A stretch of DNA of 64,000 nt from Adiantum capillus-veneris. Taxonomy: Eukaryota > Streptophyta > Polypodiopsida > Polypodiales > Pteridaceae. The translations under genes and the position numbers were made by a program. Below are positions 48,901 to 59,964 of the stretch, in pieces. The notes under the pieces are model-generated. The model ran no database searches, was not told the origin of the DNA, and worked only from the letters and a program-made list of their open reading frames with translations. Where the stretch lies: assembly GCA_014529385.2 (NCBI GenBank), contig CM043945.1:99637463-99701462 (forward strand), in the 5' to 3' direction. Position 1 is the stretch's first letter; the number at the start of each line of letters is the position of its first letter.

Positions 48901-49707
48901 AGATATGATGTTCCAGATTGGAAGCTCCTCAAGAAACTGTTTGCTTAAGCGTAGAGGTTCACCAATGCATTCCCAAAAACAACATACATGATTGCATTCG
49001 GAGGAACACACTTGCTTTGCATCCACAAAAAACAGCCCACAACTTCTTGGCCTTGCCCCTCTTGGACATATTCCGTAATCAATGCGTATTGACGGACGAT
49101 AATTGGGACAGCAACGTCCTCAAGCATAGGTAATTGCACCCAGAGGGATGCTCTTGCTTCCGACCCGCTGAAAACAGCCTATTGCTTTCTTGCCCTACCT
49201 TTCATGGGCATATGCCACCATCAAAGCACCAAGAAGATGACATTCTTGACTTACACCTCCTTAAGCGCTTTTTGTGCTTTCTCGTTTACTTGCTTCGCAT
49301 CCATTTTGAAAACAGCCCACAACTTCCTCCCTATGTCACAGCCCACAATCAATGCACTCCAATAGATGACATTCTAGACTAATAACTCCTCAAGCAACTT
49401 TTTCCCTAAGCGTAGATGTCGGCTAGCGCATTCCCAAAAAAACCATAGGTGATTGCATTTGGAGGGCTTCACATCCACTAAAACAACCCACAACTTCTTG
49501 GCCTTGCCCCTCTTGGACATATGCCACAATCAATGCATACCGACGAACAATAATCCGGATACGAAGCTTCTCAAGCATAGGTAAATGCATCTAGAGGTAT
49601 GCCCTTGCTTCATACCACCTTTCATGGGCATATTCCGCAATCGATGCACTCAAGGAGATGACATTCCTAATTGACAGTTCCTTGGGCGCTTTTTGCGCTT
49701 TCTCAAG
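45960..49707 (-). pseudogene. PPR-derived tandem array, about nine degenerate units
   Basis: On the minus strand the sequence encodes, in constantly changing frames, segments such as NAITYVVFGNALVNLYA, ELPVWNVISWSALIVACG and EGQGQEVVGCFLWMQSK. These correspond to plant PLS-type pentatricopeptide repeats (NVVSWNALI.GY...GQGQEAL.CF..M...G..PNAITYV). Anchor sequence CATTCCCAAAAACAACAT recurs near 45968, 46393, 46780, 47195, 47680, 48000, 48478, 48960 and 49425, giving a higher-order unit of about 320-485 bases (three to five motifs of roughly 105 bases). PPR proteins bind organellar RNA; nothing here is translatable as one. No N-terminal targeting segment or C-terminal E/DYW domain was found. 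The array is cut off at 49707 by the LINE. Confidence 0.75.
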
Positions 49708-49709
49708 GG

Positions 49710-49798
<89 letters not shown>
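49708..49798. repeat. GA tract at the LINE 3' end
   Basis: Five G residues followed by about 43 GA repeats separate the PPR array from the LINE. On the LINE strand the element ends CGATAATAAAA and runs directly into the CT form of this tract, which stands where a poly-A tail would be expected. Confidence 0.95.
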
Positions 49799-49801
<3 letters not shown>

Positions 49802-49829
49802 ATTATCGGCCTCGGAGGTCAAATATGAC

Positions 49830-51095
49830 CTATGGGACCAAATTTACATGTGATGTAGTATGTGTATGGCTGATGAGTGACTCTCGATGCTCCAAAATTG
49901 TAGTGATGAGAGTTGCAATGGAGAGCCCACACTTTGGCTGGGAGAGGAAAGTGTGTAGGTCTAAGTTATGGCTGAAAATGTGAGAGAAGCAAGTTCGGAT
50001 GTGATCAAAAGCTGAGCACTCTAGTAGTGTGTGGTACTCAGACTCCCGAACTTGCAGTGAGCATAATGTGCACAATCGATTTGACTCTTCTCCATTGCCC
50101 CAACGCCCTATCTCGCATCGAAGGAAATGGGAGCTAAGCCAAATTGCTGCGATAGTGCGTATCGCGGACAAGGGAATAGGCTCAAGCATGTAAGTGTGAG
50201 TACGGTTTCCTCTCTCAGTGAAGAACATGGTTTTGTAGTTGGGGGCAATATAGGTGGTGTAATGTATGAAGCGTGACCCACCGGATTTCTCCCAAGCCGT
50301 AATACATTGGTGTTGTAGAAAAGCTTCATTCACTTGAGAGTCAATTGAAGCATCACGTAGCAAGTGTAATGCATCCCATCTCCCAAACCACTTCTTTATG
50401 TCTTGCATCCATCCCGTGCTCAAGATCTTGCTTTTATTCGTCTTTTGAACTTTTTTGCTTGCTTCCCATGCAATTGTAGGAAGTCGATGTGAGGGGTTTT
50501 GACGCATCTTTATCATGTACTCCACAACCCTTTCCATGCCCATAACCTCAATTGGAAGAGATCCCGACTCAAGAAGTAGGAGCATATATGGTGTTTGTGT
50601 CTTAACTTGAAGAAAGTTTGTAAGAAAACGCTTTTGGACATTCTCAAACTCTTTCCAAGTAGACTTTGAGATGCTCCCGCCCCACACTTCAACTCCATAA
50701 AGAAGAACCGGTGTCACCAATGCATCAAAAAGATACTTCTTGAGAACCCAACACTTGATGTTTCCCGCATTACACATGTTTTCAAATGCATAATATGCTC
50801 TCTTTCCCGCTTCCAAACGACGCATAGCACATTCATGCCACTTGTGATTGGATGTAACCTCAAGGCCAAGGTACTTAAAGCTCTCAACAACTTCAAGTGT
50901 CTCGTTGTTGTACACAATGCATGGCTTCTCCTTATGGTTGGTTTTCACAAGCATAACCTTTGTTTTGGATTCATTTACAATCATCCCACTATGCAAGCAA
51001 AAGTTCTCAAGGACAACCATAAGATTTTGTGCATCTTCTATAGTGTGTGCTAGAAGCACTACATCATCCGCATACAACAAAAGCATGATTATCGC
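49830..51095 (-). pseudogene. LINE ORF2, C-terminal half of reverse transcriptase and zinc-knuckle tail
   Basis: The frame opens with LLLYADDVVLLAH, the RT active site (YADD), then the thumb region (KYLGLEV, PVLLYGVEVWGG) and a long C-terminal domain with CTLCSLQVRESEYHTLLEC, a CCHC motif typical of LINE ORF2 C-termini. It ends at a stop at 49830. The frame is open for more than 420 codons without damage. An apparent start upstream at 51167 lies inside the LTR of element B and is artefactual. The real N-terminal half is at 59965-62256. Confidence 0.88.
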
Positions 51096-52240
51096 TATGA
51101 GCGGAATGAAAACACACAAAACGCCTCTATAACGACCCGACACACACTCTTGGGAAGATACACACACACACGCTAGGGGGCACCACTCGGCTTACTCAAC
51201 ACACCTGGCCGAGACAGGAAACACACCTATGGAGTGAGAGGAGAGAGATTATCCACTTGCCCACTCCACACAGAGACACACACACACACACACCCAAAAA
51301 AACTCAGCTCAAAAGAGGAGAATTTATGATGTTTAGATACAATTGAGCTTGGGCCAACACCAATGGGACAAATAGCTCACACAATATAGGCAAAATAAGC
51401 CAGATACAATCACAAACTAGAGCAGAAACTTCGCTCATAGGAGAAACTTACACAGAAAAATAGCAGAAAAAGAGTGAGGAATTTGGCAAAATGGACGGCA
51501 CCATTGCATCCGGAACGGCCCAAAACCCCAGTCTACAATGTCAAAGTGCTCAAATCCGACATCGGATGAGCAGTTTACGACCAAAACAGGCTCCAAAATG
51601 AGCAAAAACACAGCTGCGGCTGTTCCTCCTCTCTTCTCCACGTTTTTTCTGGTCTTCTCTCAGTTTTTTCAGCTCCCACACTTAGATTTTTTATTTGGGC
51701 ACCCTTGGCCTTTTAGATGACCTCAAACGGACCCCGAAAAGGCCAAAAACTGACCTCGCAGTGCACAGTTGTCACCTTTTTTGCATCATCCGTACACCTA
51801 GCACTCAGCTTTCCCCAATAATGCATCCCGCAACCACGTGAAGTGGCCCCAAAAAAAAGGTCCTCATGATGACCTTTCTGCATAATTATCACAAGCAAAC
51901 ACCCACGTTGTGTCCGTCCTCATCCGCGTGCAAATATTGACCCCGTTCGCCCTCCTGACGCCACTAGATGCCATCTGACGCACCTGCTGACCTCACGTAG
52001 TCGGCCCGCGGATAGCTTCCTCGAGAAGTTTTACGCGCTACCAAATCCTCCTTATTGTAGAAAAAACACACTAGTATTGATAATAGTGAAAATCGCTGCA
52101 CTATGTACATGTTGTCCTACCTGTACACATGTGGGCCCCACGTAACCACCTGGCTATGGAAATTAGGTAATCCTTTATTCGATGCACCATGCATGTGTAT
52201 GTGCATATGCGCAATCCCTTGCTCAAAAAAAATCCTGACA
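51096..52240 (-). repeat. 3' LTR of element B
   Basis: It begins TGTCAGGA at 52240 and ends CTCATA at 51096, with the usual CA end changed to TA. It is close to 98 percent identical by eye to the 5' LTR. Confidence 0.9.
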
Positions 52241-52268
52241 TAATTTGCCCATCCCCTAGCCTGCTAGA
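52241..52268 (-). promoter_or_regulatory. Polypurine region of element B
   Basis: After the integrase stop, AGGCTAGGGGATGGG and CAAATTA lead into the 3' LTR. The same order occurs in element A. Confidence 0.65.
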
Positions 52269-52922
52269 TCATTCATGATCAGCAGCAGTAAAGAGAGATA
52301 TGAGACTCGCCGCATCACAGGTCTCCTCATCCTTCACCAACATTGCTTGCTCCACAGACAGCTCATCTTGCTCCACCATCATCAATCTAGCATGATACAA
52401 TTTAAGATGCAATCCATTTACCCTTGACTTATGTAGAACACCATCCAGGTTAGCCAGCTGATATGCGCCATTTGGAAAACACTCCACTACCTTGAAAGGG
52501 CCTTCCCACTTAATTTGAAACTTCTTTTGGAAGGTGTTGTCCAGCTTACTATTGTAGCGCAAAACCAAGTCGTGTTTCTTGATACCCTTACTTTTAACCT
52601 TTTCAATTATCTTTGCCAAAGCCTTATCCTGCATCTGCCCATAATGCTCCAATGCGCTCATCCTATCCAACTGGGCCTCTTGTAACTGCAAGAGCCTCTC
52701 TTTGAATGCATCACTAGGCGGCCCAAGCAACTTCTCTAACATCTTGACCGTAGGCAACTCTACCTCCACAGGAAATAGTGCTTCCTTTCCATACACCAAA
52801 TGAAATGGAGTAAACCCTGTACCTGTCTTCACCGAAGTATGGTAAGCCCATAATGCACTAGGCAATTCCAAATCCCAATTCTTTCCTTGGTGCTCTGTCA
52901 CTTTAGAAAGAATTTGTACCAA
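52269..52922 (-). pseudogene. Integrase C-terminal part of element B
   Basis: This frame continues integrase after a frameshift near 52910: WAYHTSVKTGTGFTPFHLVYG (the usual end of the core), KFQIKWEGPFKVVECFPNGAYQL (the GPY/F module that contacts DNA) and an acidic tail ending TAADHE. No chromodomain follows, which separates it from chromoviruses. Confidence 0.88.
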
Positions 52923-54082
52923 CTCACATTGAATCTTTCATTTAAGCAATTACACTGCGGGTAATAAGGAGTGGTATGCTGGTGCCTAATCTTCATCTTT
53001 GTGCATAAGAAGTCTAGCAGTTTAGCTCTAAATCCTGGCCCCTTATCTGAAAGTAGCTCTAATGGCACCCCAAACTTGCAACATATTTCATCATACACAA
53101 ATTTTGCCACATCCTTTGCAGTGATCTGTTTTACTGCTATAGCCTCTGCCCATCTAGAGAGATAGTCCACTGCCGTCAAGATATAGCTTTTGCCCCTGCT
53201 TGTGATAGGTAACGGGCCTATTGCATCAATCCCCCACTTTTCAAACACATCAAACGCCATAATGGTTTTTCGTAGCTCTGGCTTCAACACTCTCTTCCCA
53301 AATGCTTGACATCTATTGCAAGACCTACACCAATGGTGAACATCCTTGTGCAAACTAGGCCATACATACCCCTCTTGCAAAATCTTATGCAAGGTGATCT
53401 TTAGAGCAAAATGGCCACCACATGCGCCTTCATGATTCTCTTCCAACACTCTGTAAAGCTCCTCCCGCCAAGGTACACGTCTCAACACGAGATCAGCCCC
53501 TTTCATGTATAAGACATCACCAATCAATTTGTACCTGTATGCTCTACGCACAAAGACATACTTCTTAGACTTATGAATCTCCTTTGGAATGATTCCTGTT
53601 AGCAAAAACTCCTCTTCTTGAGCCAAACTTTCCCGGCCATGATAAAGAGGTAAAGTGGTCCTCAACACAAATATCTCCCCAATCATGCCTTGAGCTGCTT
53701 CATGTGCCTCTCCATTTAGAGCACGTTCAATGTGTCTGATGCTCCATTCTTCGAACTTTTTTAACAGGCCTTTAATTCTGAAGCACATTTCCTTCAATGA
53801 GGTGTTCTTGCTCTTCCACACACCCAGCACTTGCTTCACCACTAACAAGGCATCACCTTTTATGCTCAACCTTCGAACCCCATGCTTCAAAAAAATGTGT
53901 AATCCGGCTTCCAATGTAGCATATTCAGCCTCATTGTTACTATGCGCATCTAATTTGAACCCTCTCTTGCATACTAGCTTTCCCTCTGGATCATAAAGTG
54001 TTATACCCCCTGAAGCTGCATCATGGCTCTTTCTGTATGAACCATCAAAGAACAACACATGTGCATTCCTGATCTGTGGAAC
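52898..54082 (-). pseudogene. Second RNase H and integrase N-terminal/core of element B
   Basis: After an in-frame TAA (54085-54083) the frame encodes an RNase H with FFDGSYR, NNEAEYATLEAG and IKGDALLVVKQ, supplying the catalytic Asp, Glu and Asp; the fourth acidic position is Glu within GEAHEAA. This is the additional RNase H known from Tat elements. Integrase follows: the HHCC zinc domain (HEGACGGH ... CRSCNRC) and the catalytic core with WGIDAIGPLP, LSDKGPGF and NERFN giving D, D and E. The frame is lost near 52910 by a one-base indel just after NERFN. Enzymatic residues are otherwise intact. Confidence 0.9.
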
Positions 54083-55110
54083 TTATTCAACTACCTTTCT
54101 CACCACCTCTTCCTTAACAATAAGGGGATTCTCCTTGTAGGTCAACAAATCAGCTAGGGTAGCCCTTGTACTATCTTCCACTAGAAAAGAGAACTCAAAC
54201 TCTTGGAGCTCAATTACCCATTTCTTCACCACATTTGACATGTTAGTACCATTAATTAACTGTGGCAAAAAGGCATAACTCGTCAAGAAAACAAAAGGCC
54301 GTGGTAGCAAGTAATGACGAAATCGTCGACAAGCAAATATTACACTGGCCATCACTAGCTCTACTTCCGATAACTTTCTCTCCGCTACCAACTTTACTCG
54401 GCTTGCACAATACACTGGCCTCATGTAATGGCTGCCCTTCCCCTTTTGCAATAGCATGGCTCCAATGGCATCATCTCCTACTGATGGATTTACATAAAAC
54501 ACTTGCTCCCAATCAGGAGCCTGCATGGCTGACAACCCCCCTAACACCTCTTGAAACACTTCTTCACACTTGTCATCCCATTGCAATGGATCATGCTTTG
54601 CCACTTGCTGTAATGGATAAAGAAGCTGCGAAGACAATGGAATAAACCGTGCCATGTACTTCACTTTGTGTATAAAAGTTGCCAATTGCTTCGTACTCGT
54701 AGGTGATGGAAGAAGAATAATAGACTTAACCTTGTCTGGATCAGCCTCAATGCCATTTTCTGACACCATGTGGCCCAATAACTTCACCCTTGGCTGTGCT
54801 AGATGACATTTCTTTGGATTTAGTTGTCCTCCACATTCATCATATCGAGCCAATACCATCTGCAGCTTCTCATGGTGATCAGCCCTACTGCTATAGACAC
54901 AGAAGTCATCCATAAAAGCTTTAACACAACTACCAATGAATGGTTCCAACACCCAATTTGCTCTCTCTTGATAGAAGGAAGGTCCATTTGACAACCCAAA
55001 TGGCAATACTGTGTAGCAATAGCTGCCCCATGGCGTAATAAAAGTGGTCTTTGTGCGGTCTTTAAGAGAAATCTTCAATTGAAAATAGCCTGAAAAACCA
55101 TCACACACAC
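54083..55110 (-). pseudogene. Reverse transcriptase (C part) and degenerate first RNase H of element B
   Basis: VCDGFSGYFQLKI, LPFGLSNGPSFYQ and AFMDDFCVYS (active site FMDD) are conserved RT motifs. The connection and first RNase H follow (FYVNPSVGDDAIGAMLLQ, RPVYCASR, FRHYLL). In the first RNase H the catalytic Asp of the usual DAS motif is Asn, consistent with the decay of this domain in Tat elements. The frame joins the preceding one through a frameshift near 55100 and ends at TAA 54083. Confidence 0.9.
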
Positions 55111-56258
55111 TGGGGCCTCTCATAACCTGCCACTGAATCCAAGATCTGATCGATGAATGGAAGAGGATATGAGTTCTTCTTAGTGGCTGCATTTAAGGGT
55201 TTAAAATCCACACAAATTCTCCACTTCCCATCCTTCTTTGGACTGACTACAACTGGACTCACCCATTCTGTGGTCTCCACTGGAACTATGAACCCTGCCT
55301 TCAATAACTTGTCCACCTCTACCCGCAAGGCTTCCATTTGCTCTTGACCCATCCTTCTTAGCCTTTGCTGCACTGGCTTAGCACCTTCTTTCAGCTCTAT
55401 ATGCATCTCTTTGCCCTTGAACCCTCTGATCTCTTCATATGAAGTAATGAACAAATCAGGAAAACTAGCCAGCATGTGCAAATATATATCCTTCTCCATA
55501 GCTGAGAGGTCTCCACTGATCATTTGTGTCATCAATTCCTGCTTCTTTGACAACTCAACCTTGGTTTGCATCAGCCCTTCAATCACTTCATAAGGCCCTT
55601 CACTTTCATCTTCAACCTCATTCGCCAATGCAACTAAACCAAACTCCTGGATTTCTTTGTCCATCAAAAGAAATGCAACATCAGCATCCTCATCACTGCT
55701 GGTAGTGCTATCACTGTCCTCATCTATCACCGTGGAAGAGTCTTCATCACTAGACTCATCCTCATCTTCATAAAGCTCCTCTAATAGTTTCCTTGTGTCC
55801 ATATTATAAAGCTTCTTGGTACCTGTCTTTCCATAGAGGCTAATCGTACCATGTCGCCAATCTTGAACAGCTCCCACTGCACGCAACCATGGTCTGCCCA
55901 GTATAATAGGATATGCTCCCAACCCTGCTGGCATCACATGAAAATCAACCACTGCCTTTGCATCATATGACTCCACTTCTAAGCTCTTTACAACACCCAA
56001 GCATTTTACTTTTTGATGGTTTGCCAATCTGATCCGAAACCCTGACACCCCAGCCACTGTGAGACCCATCTTCTCAACGCATGAGTGTGTTATGACGCAT
56101 ATTTGGGCTACGCCATCCACATAACCTTGTCCCAAATTTTTCCTTTTATGCCACACATCTACTATTGGACAAATGTCTGGTAGCTCGTCCATTGCCAACA
56201 CCTTCACTGAACCTCTCTCTGGCTCTTTCTCCATTGGGTTAACCATCCTCTTCCACTG
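55101..56258 (-). pseudogene. Protease, acidic linker and RT N-terminus of element B
   Basis: The frame holds the aspartic protease (YVDGVAQICVITHSCV, ILGRPWLRAVGAVQDW), with DGVA where the active-site motif is normally DS/TGA. A Ser/Asp/Glu-rich linker of about 45 residues follows. RT begins with MHIELKEGAKPVQQ, GFIVPVETTEWVSPVVVSPK and RICVDFKPLN. It is in the same frame as gag, so gag, protease and RT form a single translation unit interrupted only by TGA 56261-56259 upstream. The frame is lost near 55100. Confidence 0.88.
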
Positions 56259-57737
56259 TCACTTTAGCTTAGGCACCATCTCTATAAGCTGCCCAAAAGT
56301 AACATCTACCTTCCTGCTCGTCAGATCCTCCTTCAAGTCATAGCTTAATTGCCCATCCCCTAGTGGAAAATTTGAAACATGAAACTTTCGACGAGCTCTC
56401 CTTTTCCTCTTGGCCTTGACATCCTCGCCTTCATGGCTCTTTCCTTTCTTCTTACTAGGACCTGGGGCACATCTTCCTTCCTTTTCCTCTGTGGTCCTCT
56501 TCCCAATAGGCATCACTAATGTATCCTCTAGCTTTGATGCCTTCTCCAAGGTGACTACACTTAGCACTTTTGTCTTCCCTTTTTCCTCCTCGGTCAGTCC
56601 ACTGGTTCCTTCGTCTCCCTTAATTTCGATGCCATAATCATTTGACCTAGTTAGCACCTGTCTTGGCAATGGATACATGTCTCCCCCCATCCTTGGTGGC
56701 TTATCACATTGCGGGCTGATGTGACCCAACTCTCCACAATTATAACATGTGGGCGTCTGCCTCCAAAACCTACCATTGCTTTGTCCAACACCATTCCTAG
56801 GCCTTTCTTCACCTCCTGGCTGATTTGCAAACCTACCATTGCTTTGTCCAACACCATTCCTAGGCCTTTCTTCACCTCCTGGCTGATTTGCAAACCTACC
56901 ATTGCTTTGTCCAACACCATTCCTAGGCCTTTCTTCACCTCCTGGCTGATTTGCAAACCGCCCTCAACCTCGATTATTTCCCACTTGACCTAGCATGTTT
57001 AAGCTGAGATTCTTCATCAAATCAACCACTTGCCTCATGTCTTGCATTAGGCCATCATCTTGCACTGCTGTAGTGACCACTGCTAGCATAACCTGAGTAG
57101 TAACAGGAACCACTGGTTCATGATGAACCCCTGACATACGACCTTGTAAAGAGTCCATAGGTTGAAATTCAGACCTCATGGGCAAAGACTCCACCCCTAA
57201 CTGGCTCATTTTCCTCAGCTTCCACTCTTTGTTCCTTGCTACCTCTAGTGCATCTTCATATGTCCTAGGCTTCTTTAGCTCCACTCTCCAACGTATATTC
57301 TCCCAAAGACCAGCTAAGAACCTGTCCTGCTTCATCATGTCAGGCGGGGGTACCTGTGGTGCTAAGGCCTTGCACATTCTCTCCCATGCCAATGAAAAGT
57401 TACGTATGTACGCATCTACTGGCTCACCTTCCTTTTGCACCAAAGCTTGTACTTCTTGCCACACTTTGTCAGGATCTTCTATCTTCACAAACTCCACTTC
57501 CAACCCATGTCGTAGATTGTCCCAACTCAACCTTATAGGTGGATCAGCCACACGCAACTCCTCTTCAAATGCTTTGGACGAAACTCGTGCATCACTCTTC
57601 AAACAAATTTGGAGAAGACGTAACATTTGCGCCGGTTCATGAATCTGGTTGCTAATGCAGGCAACCTCCATCTTTTCCAGAAAGTCCTCCACATCTTTAT
57701 CACTTCTTCCATGAAACTCCGGATAAGAGAAAGCCAT
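56259..57737 (-). pseudogene. gag and zinc knuckle of element B
   Basis: ATG at 57737 begins MAFSYPEFHGRSDKDVEDFL. The Gag domain is undamaged for 257 codons. A TGA at 56966-56964 then interrupts the frame where element A has CGA. The frame continues through three copies of a 21-residue unit (RFANQPGGEERPRNGVGQSN plus G), then CYNCGELGHISPQC (CCHC knuckle) and a basic spacer, to a second TGA (56261-56259), again CGA in element A. Both stops are C-to-T changes at CpG. Gag forms the particle and the knuckle binds RNA. Confidence 0.9.
56768..56956 (-). repeat. 63-bp in-frame triplication inside gag of element B
   Basis: Three essentially identical 63-bp copies start at 56768, 56831 and 56894 (plus-strand coordinates). 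Each adds 21 residues just before the zinc knuckle. Element A has a single copy, so the expansion is specific to element B or its sublineage. Confidence 0.95.
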
Positions 57738-57821
57738 GGCTAGAGGACCCCTTCAAACACACGTGCAAGAACCCAAAACTTTTCACTACCCAATCCCCAG
57801 AAACTTCAATGGAGCTCAGCT

Positions 57822-58040
57822 TTAGATGAGAACAAACACATGCACATCAAATGAGTTTTCATAGTTGATCATCGGAATTACAACAGGCAAAGGACATTCC
57901 AGGATCTCTCTCAATCTTCTTGGCCCAAACATAAAGACTATGCGCTGCTGGAAAAAGATCTTCCTGGACACATGAACATTAATCTGAATTCTTTGAGTTA
58001 AATGAAAAGGAGTGAACTGAGGGCCATTTTGATCATCCAT
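57822..58040 (-). CDS. Conserved 72-codon ORF in the leader before gag (element B)
   Basis: It has the same length and position as 19955-20173 in element A, starting MDDQNGPQFTPFHL and ending HVFVLI. The frame also stays open for eight codons upstream in both elements. No recognised domain; it may be a short counterpart of the extra ORF that precedes gag in some Tat elements. Confidence 0.45.
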   Translation of the reverse strand: MDDQNGPQFTPFHLTQRIQINVHVSRKIFFQQRIVFMFGPRRLREILECPLPVVIPMINYENSFDVHVFVLI

Positions 58041-58619
58041 TAAAGCCAACCATGAAGCTCCCAAGAAAGCACACTTGTCTTATCCTCTGATTTTGCCAAA
58101 ATTTCAGCAGCATAATAGCATAAAATGGCTCAAAAGACCAAAAGACCAGCCATCATACTTTGGAAAAATTTTGACAGAGTTTCCCCAGAAGTAGAGCAAT
58201 GAGAACCCAAAATATAGACTGTATCTGTATGCATAAACTGCCAACAATAGAACCCGAGCATCAAATAGGACTCACTAGTACATAGCCTATGGCGAGGTCA
58301 CAAAAAGGGTGCTCCAGCTACCTGTATCACCGAAAGGATCTCTACATTTGAGAATCCCCCAGCTCAATAAAAACCTCACGCTATCGACCCTCACACGAAG
58401 GCTAATGCAAATCGCATATAGTCAAGTCTCAGAAATGACTATCTTCCAGACCAAGTCTCAGAAATGGCTGGGACTGCCAAATACAACCAAGTATGGCTCC
58501 ACAAATGCGTACAATGGCAGTTTCCACAAGTAACGTACAATCCAGCAGACAATGCACTCAAATAGGCGCCAAGTGATGCATTCCCACAACAACTGCAAGT
58601 GACATCACTGCTAGTATAT

Positions 58620-58775
58620 CACTGTACTCCAGCTACCTGTACCTGTGTGAATCACCTGTACCTATACCTGTCCCTGTAACCTGTAACCTGTAACCTGTAA
58701 TCTGCAACCTATAACCTATAATCTGCAACCTGCAACCTGTAATCCCGAAGCTCGAAGCTCGAAGCTCGAAGCAGA
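58620..58775. repeat. Short tandem repeats in the leader of element B
   Basis: On the plus strand a 7-base unit CTGTAAC and variants recur about a dozen times (58635-58742), then CGAAGCT repeats four times (58745-58772). Element A has a much shorter version of both at 19240-19350 (AGGTTAC, AGGTAC and AAGCTTC units). The block lies about 50 bases inside the primer site. Confidence 0.85.
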
Positions 58776-58792
58776 AGGTACTTGAAGAAGAT

Positions 58793-58815
58793 CCTCCGTG
58801 GGGGCGCCAAGAGAA
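58793..58815 (-). promoter_or_regulatory. Primer binding site region of element B
   Basis: TGGCGCCCCCACGGAGG on the minus strand follows the 5' LTR after six bases, identical to the element A site. Confidence 0.6.
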
Positions 58816-59964
58816 TGTGAGCGGGATGAAAACACACACAGCGCCTCTATAACGACCCGACACACACTCTTGGGAAGATACACACACACACGCGCTAGGG
58901 GGCACCACTCGGCTTACTCAACACACCTGGCCGAGACAGGAAACACACCTATGGAGTGAGAGGAGAGAGATTATCCACTTGCCCACTCCACACAGAGACA
59001 CACACACACAAACACACCCAAAAAAACTCAGCTCAAAAGAGGAGAATTTTTGATGTTTAGATACAATTGAGCTTGGGCCAACACCAATGGGGCAAATAGC
59101 TCACACAATATAGGTAAAATAAGCCAGATACAATCACAAACTAGAGCAGAAACTTCGCTCATAGGAGAAACTTACACAGAAAAACAACAGAAAAAGAGTG
59201 AGGAATTTGGCAAAATGGACGCTGCCATCACGTCCGGAACGGCCCAAAACACCAGTCTACCATGTCAAAGTGCTCAAATCCGACATCGGATGAGCAGTTT
59301 ACGACCAAAACAGGCTCCAAAATGAGCAAAAACACAGCTGCGGCTGTTCCTCCTCTCTTCTCCACGTTTTTTCTGGTCTTCTCTCAGGTTTTTCAGCTCC
59401 CACACTTAGCTTTTTTATTTGGGCACCCTTGGCCTTTTAGATGACCTCAAACGGACCCCGAAAAGGCCAAAAACTGACCTCGCAGTGCATAGTTGTCACC
59501 TTTTTTGCATCATCCGCACACCTAGCACTCAGCTTTCCCCAATAATGCATCCCGCAACCACGTGAAGTGGCCCCAAAAGAAAGGTCCTCATGATGACCTT
59601 TCTGCATAATTCTCACAAGCAAACACCCACGTTGTGTCCGTCCTCATCCGCCTGCAAATATTGACCCCGTTCGCCCTCCTGACGCCACTAGATGCCATCT
59701 GACGCACCTGTTGACCTCACGTCGTCGGCCCGCGGATAGCTTCCTCGAGAAGTTTTACGCGCTACCAACTCCTCCTTATTGTGGAAAAAACACACTAGTA
59801 TTGATAATAGTGAAAATCGATGCACTATGTATATGTTGTCCTACTCGTACACATGTGGGCCCCACGTAACCACCTGGCTATGGAAATTAGGTAATCCTTT
59901 ATTCGATGCACCATGCATATGTATGTACATATGCGCAATCCCTTGCTCAAAAAAACTCCTGACA
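58816..59964 (-). repeat. 5' LTR of element B
   Basis: It begins TGTCAGGAG at 59964 and ends CTCACA at 58816. A CA microsatellite lies at about 58878-58893 and another near 58997-59018. Confidence 0.92.

Larger units (their letters stand above)
51096..59964 (-). mobile_element. Ty3/gypsy Tat-type LTR retrotransposon B, near full length
   Basis: The element is 8,869 bp, with the 5' LTR at 59964-58816 and the 3' LTR at 52240-51096, minus strand. The flanks are GCGG (5' side) and GCGA (3' side) on the element strand, a 4-bp target duplication with one mismatch. Order: 5' LTR, primer site, leader with 72-codon ORF, gag with CCHC knuckle, protease, RT, first RNase H (degenerate), second RNase H, integrase with no chromodomain, polypurine tract, 3' LTR. 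Two RNase H domains of which the first is degenerate, and no chromodomain, mark the Tat lineage of non-chromovirus plant elements. The LTRs are nearly identical, so the insertion is recent. Coding regions carry three stops and two frameshifts. Confidence 0.92.

Noticed and set aside
51096-51167. Start of the 445-codon minus-strand frame at 51167
   Set aside because: The first 24 codons come from the 3' LTR of element B; the LINE sequence starts at 51095.
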